In this document: one piece after another, positions 56,591-64,000 of the stretch | Layout of the letters: every line of letters starts with the position of its first letter | Numbering within the stretch: the stretch's first letter is position 1 | DNA from: Anastrepha obliqua | Taxonomy: Eukaryota; Arthropoda; Insecta; Diptera; Tephritidae | NCBI RefSeq assembly: GCF_027943255.1 | Contig: NC_072895.1 | Span: 83,330,001 to 83,394,000, forward strand | Direction: 5' to 3' | DNA length: 64,000 nucleotides | Notes under the pieces: model-generated | Databases searched by the model: none | Seen by the model: only the letters and a program-made list of their open reading frames with translations | What the model was told of the DNA's origin: nothing | Translations under genes and position numbers: made by a program

Positions 56591-56699
56591 ATTTTTCAAA
56601 TAAACAATTTTTAAAACATATTTTGTCCTAAAAATAAAATAATTTATGTAATATATAAAAACGAGAAGAAAAAAGCAGATATCCTGAGGACAAAAAGAC

Positions 56700-58260
56700 A
56701 CTTAACTCACATACTCAACCACTCAAAGAACTCTTTAAAAAAGAACACAACTCTCAGCTCCAAAATTATCTCAGCAAACTTGATGCAACCTCTGCCACTG
56801 GCTACTTTCTATGGAAAGCAACAAAAAATTTAAAAAAGCCAATTCCAGCGCAATAATTCATTTAAATGGAAACTCAAAAATTAACTAAAACATATCTCGA
56901 GCAGTCAAACACATTTGTTTGTCACTTAACTCGAATGTTCTGCCCCCACGCAATCAAACCCTTTTCAAGGACTGCGCAAAAAGTAAAAGATACCCTAGAA
57001 CACACACACCTGACGAGCCCACCCATAAAAAAAATGTCTAAAAATTAAGTTAAACAAGTGATAAAAAAAAACTTGAAAAAACGAAAGCCTTTTGACATGA
57101 CCTCATAATAGGAGGAGTACTGAAACAACTCCCAGAAGAAGCGCTCACTTTCCTTACGTACATATTATATATAATTCTATTACATTATCCGGTTCTGTTC
57201 CCCCTCCCAATGGAAATGATCCTCAAACCAGGAAAAACAAGTCGAATCATATCGGCCCATCAGCCTATTGCTTTTAAAGCAAATCGAAAATCGATATTTC
57301 TTTGTCAAACAACGCGAAGAACAGTCTGAACTATGTGAAAGTTCAGCTGGTGCACCCCAAGGTAGTATCATATTATGGGCACCATCCTATACACATACTA
57401 TCTACCAGCTTCTCAAGAAATAATAGTAGAAACGTTCGCAAATGACATTTCCATACCCACAATTGACTCCAACCTCCATGTGGTCTTCCAAATACTACTG
57501 GTTGAAAAAATATAGCATTAAAAATCTTCCCAAATCACTTTTAGACTAAACCGAAAAACATGCCCACCCGTTAAGCTCAATAATATAATCATCCCCTAAA
57601 CCAACGTCACAAAATACGTATATCGGCATGCACCTTGAATTTACATGGAAAACCCATATTTTCACCAAACGGAAGGCTCTAGGAATAAAACTCAGAGGCC
57701 TATATTAGTAACTACATCGAAATTCTCATATATCTCTCTAAAGTAAGTTCTCACTTTACTCAGCTATCTTGAAACCGATACGGACATATGGCATTCAACT
57801 CTGGGGCACTGCAGCTAACTCAAACATTGAAATACTTCAAAGGTTCCAGTCGAAAACCCTCAGAATGATCTGAAACATCATATCACACAGCCCACGCTCT
57901 AATCGCACTCAAATCCTCTCGTCTCATGTAATTGACAAGATGTTAAGTAGCGAGAAAACGTGGGAGATCATCAATAGTTTCGCGGAAAGGGTTCTCCGAA
58001 TACAAAAGCAGAACCTAGACGCAGGCACATAGGTATACCTTTGTTAAGAGGAAAATAGAACGCCACTCTGAACGAATACGAAAGCGGTTCGTCGGCAGCT
58101 TTGATGAGACATTCGGCATTTTCCAACCCCTCACCCGCAAAAAAACATCCTCTCGTCACAGAAATAATTGCAGATGCCATAGCCTTCACCAGACTGAAGA
58201 GAAAATTTACAAAAGACCTCATAAGATAAATTAGTCTAAATTATTTTGTATCTTACAATT
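56700..58260 (+). mobile_element. Heavily decayed jockey-clade non-LTR retrotransposon
   Basis: Recognisable in shifting frames: ATSATGYFLWKATKNLKKPI, LTSPPIKKMSKN, GGVLKQLPEEALTFLTYIYN, ILKPGKTSRIIS.HQPI (for the SSYRPISLLP block), GAPQGSI-like, ETFANDISIPTIDSN (for FADDT), IGMHLEFTWKTHIFTKRKAL, LKPIRTYGIQLWGTAANSNI and EILQRFQSKTLRMI. A stop or frameshift occurs every 10-40 residues. It is more diverged than the copy at 54485-56292. Confidence 0.8.
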
Positions 58261-58694
58261 GGCATCTCCCGGAGTATTCCATATATGTTTTTTCTCCTAA
58301 ATAAATTCAAGAGCTTTAAGTAAAAATAAAGCTTAGTGCTTCAAAAACAGATCGCAATAAAAAAGGGATTAAAAACCGAAATAAATGTATATACCTATGT
58401 ATTATATATATTTATATAATTACATAAATGTTGAAAACAACCGAAAATATCTACCTTTAAAACCTTCTTACCAAAATTTTACACGTTAAAAATATTTTTC
58501 AAAATTTTTTGAATTTATTTATTGTTATACTCAAGCCTACAAATTAAAAAAAATTTCAGAAAAATTTACGCCAATGACCAAAAAAATTGGATCACATGGC
58601 ATGGAATCGCTTATTACGAGTATGACTATGGGAATACGTTTCCGTTCTTTCTTAGCCAAAGTCACCAATTATTTAAACAATTAAATAAAACGTG

Positions 58695-59370
58695 ATATTA
58701 TGTGAAGTATGTGCCAGTGAAAGCTACAACTTTATTCCATCTTTCCGGCAGCATACGGATTCCTCTGACGAAAAATTCGAGTTCTTTTGACTTGACCCAT
58801 TCATTGACCCAGTTTGCGATGCTCTCGTAAGAAGTGAACCGCTCTCCAAAAAGTGCTGACTGCATTGATCGAAACAGATGGTAATCCGAAGGCGCAATGT
58901 CTGGGGAATACGGCGGGTGGGGCAAGATTTTCCAATTCAGTCCCTCTAAATATTTCTGGACCGATTTAGCAACGTGTCATATTTACCGTCTCATTCCGGC
59001 CGCTTTTCTTTGAGAGCTCGATTCAAACGCATGTGCTGCAGTCGGTAACGATCGCCAGTGATGGTTTCAGATGGTCTAAGGAGTTCATAATATGAGTTCA
59101 CTCTTCTGATCGCATCAGATGCACAACGTAACCTTTGAAGCATGAATATTTTTGTTTTTTGCATGATTTCCTGCTGTTTCCTCGGGACGAACGAATACAT
59201 TTTTGACGTCAGATAAAAAAGGATCTTCACGCTTCAAACGAATGTCAACTACTGCGATCGAGACCTCACATATACACCTTCAAATCACCGGTATATTACT
59301 AGATCGTACACAAAAAGAGTATCAGCAGCGACACCTCGTTTACGAGGGCGGAAACTTATTTCCATACCCA
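58695..59370 (-). mobile_element. Mariner relic, internally deleted second copy
   Basis: Same family and orientation as 405-1430; the outer 100-200 bases agree closely (TATTATGTGAAGTATGTGCC on the left; TATCAGCAGCGACACCTC on the right). The minus strand retains MPHPPYSPDIAPSDYHLFRS, MQSALFGERFTSYESI, WVNEWVKSKELEFFVRGIRM and LPERWNKV (third D and C-terminus), plus YYELLRPSETITGDRYRLQH. The N-terminal and central section is deleted (FLSDVKNVFVRPEE runs straight into HASKVTLCI). Confidence 0.82.
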
Positions 59371-61001
59371 ATATCTCGACTCCTTTATGCTGTCACATGC
59401 AAAAGTTATGTGAACAAAATTATAATACCTTAGGCAGAAATACGAGTCGTGTAAAAAATATATATTTGTTTCTCTTAATGTATTAAAGTTCAACAACTAC
59501 ACTTTTTTTAAATGTAAATATAAGAATTACATTTAAAAAATCTGAAAAGAAGCAGAAAATGCCGATTATTTTTTCATTTTGTTTTTGCAACCTGAACTTT
59601 TCTAAATAAGTTAATTGTTAGAATACTCTATGTAATCACCGAAATCACGAATTATTTAATTAAAGTCGATGACAGAGATGATGAAGTCACATTAATTGTG
59701 ATGACAATGGCAAAAGCAGTAATGAAAAAGCATACACAACTATTAGCACGCACATATACTTCATTGGATATACATAAGTATATGTGCACACATACAGAGA
59801 TGCCTTGTGAGCTCCCATTATCTACCAATTTTTTATGGTTGCTCAATTCAAATACACAATTTTGTGTAATTCGAGTATTTTTTGCAAATTTTCTACAGTA
59901 TGATTTCTTTCTTTTTGGCTTTTTTCACTTGATAGCTGCAACTAACGTTCAGCATCCCATTACAGGGCGTCGCCGATTGTAGTGAAGCATACAAAAAGTA
60001 TATGCATACATACATACATACTGAAAAAAGTGAAAAAAATGCGGAAAACTTTTTTACACAAATTACAATGTCGAGAAATTCAATTAAATAATACAACAAA
60101 GGCACGCTTCCACGCACAAAATACACGCTTACATACCTACAGAGTACAAAAAAGAAACCAGCATATGACAACCAATGAAGCTTCCATGAGAAGCACGCAC
60201 GAGAAGTAAAGACAAAGCTTTGTGGAAGGTAACAGCGTCAGTGATGCTGATAAGCGCAAGCAACAATGTTAGCAGGCGGCCAAAAGAAAACAACAAAAAG
60301 CCAAAAAAAAAAAAACAAAAAGTAAGCAAAAAACGGAAAATATCTGGTTGCATTGAAAATGAGGAAGAACTTGCTACTGTTGTTGTGTGCCTATGCATGT
60401 ATTTGTATGCATATACAGAGAGAGTTGGGGTGCCGTAATGCAAAAATACATGGCTGCCAAGTTAATGAAATTTATTACCACATAACTGAATTTCAAGTAA
60501 GTGTTTCTCGCAGCTAAATATGGTAGCTTGCAATAGCGAATAGGTGGAGGTTTACTGATTGTGGGTAGCAGCATTTTTGTGTGCGTATGGGAGAAAAGTA
60601 TTTGCAGACACTTCTCACCTCCTGCTCAAGGTGTGCACAATATTTTTGCCATACCAAATTTTTCCCCAACTACCGGCATAAAATTTAAGTCTGTAGGGAA
60701 TTAAAAATTGAACATTTTTGCATATGATTTATCGAAAAGTTACCTAGGTGGTCTTACCCACTCACTTATAGTGTAATTTCTATAGACGTAGACTTAACTT
60801 AAGTTACGTAAGAACAAAAATATATTTACTCAAGCTGGCAAATCAACTTACGTATACAGCCTCCATTGAGTTTCCGATAAATACTCTTAGCAAAAAGTAA
60901 CCCCTTTCACCCGTTACTTGATCCTGAATCTCAATTTGGTCGCCTGATGTTCTTCAGCTAAACAATACTTTTAAAATTTTCACATAAAAATAATAATATT
61001 T
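59371..61001. other. Non-coding stretch
   Basis: Simple repeats only (CATA near 60003-60020; A-run near 60305). Frames near 59890-60440 lie on both strands and look like background. Confidence 0.45.
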
Positions 61002-61228
61002 GGCGAGTGCACTTCATTTGGCCGAGTCCTCCTCCTATTTGTGGCGTGCGCCTTGATGTTGTTCTACAAATGGAAGGACCTAAAGGTTTTTAAACCGACT
61101 CCGAACGGCAAATGGTTTTCATGCCTGCAGAGGGGCGGCCGCTAATAAATAGAAACAAAATGTTCTGTCATGTTTCTGTTTCATGCACGGAGATTCGAAA
61201 CTACGCACTCCTGAATGCCAAATGGTAA
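61002..61228 (-). mobile_element. tRNA-derived SINE, copy 6, inserted in a transposase relic
   Basis: On the minus strand a B-box-like GTTTCGAATCTCCGTGC is followed by TTAGCGGCCGCCCCTCTGC, a shortened body, TCGGAGTCGGTTTAAAAACC, GGAACAACATCAAGGCGCAC-like and AGGAGGAGGACTCGGCC. Its head end merges with the C-terminus of a mariner-like transposase at about 61226. Confidence 0.8.
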
Positions 61229-62110
61229 GTTTTTTCGAACTCTCCGAAATACACCTCTGCCTCGGCGACAACTTCTTCGTTTGAACCAAATTTTTTTTCC
61301 GCGAGCCATTTCTTCATATTAAGGAGCAAGAAAAGGTCGTAGGGAGCCGGATTGCGTAAATACGGGGGATGCGGCAACAATTCATAACGCAATTCACTCC
61401 AGTTGGATGTGCTGGTGCGTTATCGTAGTGGAACAGCATCTTCTTTTTCGCCAAATGCGTCCGTGTCTCCTTTAATTTTTTGTGAAAACGGTCCAATATC
61501 TCATTGTAGTATTGTCCAGTGATCGTTCTTCCTTTTTCTAAAAACTCCATGAGGATGACGCCGTTCGCATCCCAAAAAATTGTCGCCATGACCTTCCGGC
61601 GGATGAGGCTGTCTTCACTTTGTTTGGAGCGGATTCCCCGGAAAAATCCATTGTATTGATTGTTGCTTAGTTTGTGGTGTGTGATGATGAATTCAGGTTT
61701 CATCAACGGTGACAACCCGATGCAAAAATTTCTTCGGATCTCGCTCCAATTGATTCAAACACTGCTTCGAAGTTAACAGCCGTATCCACTTGCTGTCCAC
61801 TGTGAGCAATCGTAGCACCCATCGGGCCGACAATTTTTTCGTCGCCAACTTATCCAGTAAAATATTAATTGCCGTTCCTGTCAGCACACCTATGATCTCT
61901 GTTACTCCGCGGACTTTCATTCGTCGGCCAGTGAGAATCATGTCGGGGACTTTTTGAATGATTTCCTTGGTAACCACATCTGCCGGAAGTCTTGGTCGCC
62001 CTCATCAAAAATAAATGTTCGCCCCTGTTTAAATACGAATTGCTTGCGTTCGGGGTAAGCTGGCGAATGCTCATAGTGGGAGACGAACGAGATGTAGTAG
62101 CAGTCACTCG
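61229..62110 (-). mobile_element. Mariner-like transposase relic interrupted at its 3' end by a SINE
   Basis: The minus strand in three frames reads LPADVVTKEIIQKVPDMILT, EIIGVLTGTAINILLDKLAT (HTH), LTVDSKWIRLLTSKQCLNQL, HRVVTVDETWIHHHTPETK (first D), KVMATIFWDANGVILMEFLE, KGRTITGQYYNEILDRFHKK, MLFHYDNAPAH (second D), LLPHPPYLRNPAPYDLFLLL (third D, with SPDLAPCD changed to LRNPAPYD) and KKWLAEKKFGSNEEVVAEAE. A little C-terminal sequence is lost where the SINE begins. Confidence 0.85.
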
Positions 62111-63760
62111 TAAAATGGATTGTCTTCAGAAGAGCATTTTTTTAAATGAAAACTATTTTTAAGGTAAAACTAAAAGAAAAAATCAATTCACGAAATAAAT
62201 GTGTCTAGAGAATTTCGAGACTTTTATGAAGAGTTGCGGCAAGACAAACCGAAATTGTTCGAATGTTCAAGAATGTCAATTAAAACGTTTGATTATATTT
62301 TGCCAAAAATTTAGCCATTTATTAAACAACAATGGAAAAACTTCAATAAAACTCCGATTATGGCCGCTGAAAGTTTGTTTGTAATTTTAAGGCAGATATC
62401 CAATTGGGAAATGTTTACTTATTTACCGACTGCTTTTTGAACTACCCCAAGGGGAAGAGATGTAACAAACTTTAAGATAATTAAGCCTTCTCCTATGCGG
62501 CCTTCGGGGACCCATGTGGAAATGATGTTAGTTGATAGTGTTTTTTAATCCAAGATAGTTTATTTTATTTAATTAAATTATCATTAATACATTTTTAGAA
62601 GTAACTCGCGTTTAAGTGTTTAACAAATAAATGTAAAATGTAAACAATTCACAGTTTCAAGCTGGACCGCTTGCGCAACGTCTTCATCTTCGCCTAATAG
62701 AGTGTCAGCCCCAAAAGTTTTTTTTTTGTTTTTGAAGAAGCTTTAAATGAATCTACTCATAACGTCAATAATGTAAACGAAGCAGAAAATATTGAGGAAA
62801 AGTTGATTAATTTATTAAAAAATTTGAATTATTTGGTAGTGGTAAAGATAGTAGCCATTATCTTCAAATTGCATTATCTTCTTACCTCTCAACAGTGGTT
62901 CACCCCGACTTGTGATGCTATGATGATAATGATAATGAAATAATCCACATAGTAAATAAAAAAATGTTCAAAGATTAACACGATTTTTGATCGACTTAAA
63001 ACTTATATTTCATTGTATCAAAATTGAATGGGCTATAAAACTGCATACCTACAAGATGCTGATTAACAAGTTGAGAATTTTGATACACATTTTTGCAACT
63101 CTTTAAATTTTTGTTGTGCAATGCACCATACCTTATATAAAAAATTATTGAAGAAAATTTAGCATGAAAAATATTGCGAATTTTCTAAAAGAAATATAGT
63201 GCCTTAACTATGTGAGCACTAGTGTACATATCCATATATTGTAATAATAGTATTTGCAGAAACATAACTGACTGAAACTGTTGAAATACTGCCAAACAAT
63301 TACCATTTCAGACATTCACTTTTAGTTGCCGCTAGCGATTCTCCCCCATGAATGTAGAATCTACTATATACATGCATACATATGTACATACATTTATGCA
63401 AATTCAAAGGCGAGCTTCAGCTCTGCAAACAGGTGTTTCGAATTTTTATTTGTACTCCAACTTCACCGCTATCTATTCATTTACTCTTTCCCCTAAAAAA
63501 ATGTATTATGTACATTTGATTATCCATGCTTTAAAAATTTCTCAACGCCTCCACCATAATCTCACAACAACTCTCTAGGCTGTTTTTTAACTTGCAACCG
63601 CAAAGTTTTCATCTTTCCCCACTCCCTTTCACGCAAATATAAATTTTTGTATATATATTTGCTATTTCCATTTACAACTTGAGTTGCAATTGTGTTTATT
63701 AAAAATTCGTAAAACGTTTCATTAAATGTGCATGTCTGGCATAAATAAGTGAAGCGCAGC
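62111..63760. other. Non-coding stretch, probably upstream DNA of a gene to the right
   Basis: No element recognised. AT-rich to about 63300, then mixed composition. Confidence 0.4.
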
Positions 63761-63761
63761 G

Positions 63762-63776
63762 CGCGCCTATAAGTAG
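63762..63776 (+). promoter_or_regulatory. Candidate core promoter: BRE-like GCGCGCC plus TATAAGTA
   Basis: CGCGCC directly precedes TATAAGTA (63769-63776), and GCGCGCC fits the TFIIB recognition consensus SSRCGCC. A start site about 30 bases downstream (near 63800) would give a 5' UTR of about 170 bases before the ATG at 63971. Confidence 0.4.
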
Positions 63777-63970
63777 TCTACGAGCACCCAGAATGCGGTT
63801 GGTAAATATCGCACACCGTCAATTGTGCACACTTGCACACGCACAAGTCAAGTCGCATCCAGTCAAGCGACTACTTCAAGCCACACACCCATCCACATAT
63901 ACTTGTACGTCTGTATTTGTATGAAAATTCTTGCACTCATATATCACAGCATATTGAAGCACGTTGTAAA

Positions 63971-64000
63971 ATGGTTTTGCCGGCACGCACCGCTTTTAAG
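63971..64000 (+). CDS. Possible first codons of a host gene cut off by the window edge
   Basis: GTAAAATGG gives a reasonable fly start context, and the frame MVLPARTAFK is open to the last base of the window. Support comes from the TATA-like promoter about 200 bases upstream and from the absence of transposon sequence here. Ten codons are too few to name a product. Confidence 0.35.
   Translation, partial: MVLPARTAFK

Overview
This is eukaryotic nuclear DNA from an insect, most likely an acalyptrate fly and plausibly a tephritid fruit fly. The reasons are AT-rich non-coding sequence, GTAAGT-type introns with short exons, poly(A)-tailed non-LTR retrotransposons, mariner/Tc1/hAT transposons and tRNA-derived SINEs. 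The species call is inference. No bacterial genes, rRNA, free-standing tRNA or CRISPR arrays were found.

One host gene is well supported, at about 11.55-16.02 kb on the + strand. It encodes a small secreted precursor: a signal peptide followed by short exons, all in phase 0. Every coding exon junction recreates the furin consensus R-X-R-R, so each exon adds one releasable peptide, most carrying a DEAPE.VPQE-like core. Two candidate terminal exons exist, each with its own AATAAA: a Met/Pro-rich tail ending at 14435 and a different 18-residue tail at 15843-15899. The long intron before the first tail holds two retrotransposon fragments. A second host gene may start at the right edge (ATG at 63971, behind a BRE/TATA-like element at 63762-63776).

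Most of the rest is a transposon graveyard. 0-9 kb: jockey-type RT, a mariner relic, a Tc1 relic with a MITE, RNase-H-bearing non-LTR tails and RTE tails. 9-10.8 kb: a hAT C-terminal relic between the arms of a long inverted repeat. 16-20.6 kb: RTE and RNase-H element fragments, a SINE, and an internally deleted Tc1/mariner-like element with intact ends. 22.8-23.4 kb: a very long TTCTA microsatellite grown inside a SINE. 27.1-27.3 kb: an AAAAG array. 28.2-30.5 kb: a mariner next to a reverse transcriptase that is split by a G-run-ended MITE, with an inverted sister copy of the MITE at about 36 kb. 33.4-37.4 kb: SINEs, an ORF1 relic and another deleted transposon. 38.8-41.1 kb: a 5'-truncated jockey-clade ORF2. 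41-48.4 kb: RTE and RNase-H element fragments, two more deleted transposons and a MITE. 50.3-51.55 kb: an almost intact mariner with perfect 27-bp ends. 52-58.3 kb: RT and Tc1 relics, and a jockey element inserted into a mariner-like transposase. 58.7-62.1 kb: mariner relics and a SINE.

The autonomous families seen (jockey, RTE, RNase-H non-LTR, mariner/Tc1) could supply the machinery used by the SINEs and MITEs. That link is inferred from family knowledge and is not shown by this window. Boundaries of degenerate elements are approximate, usually to within 20-50 bases.
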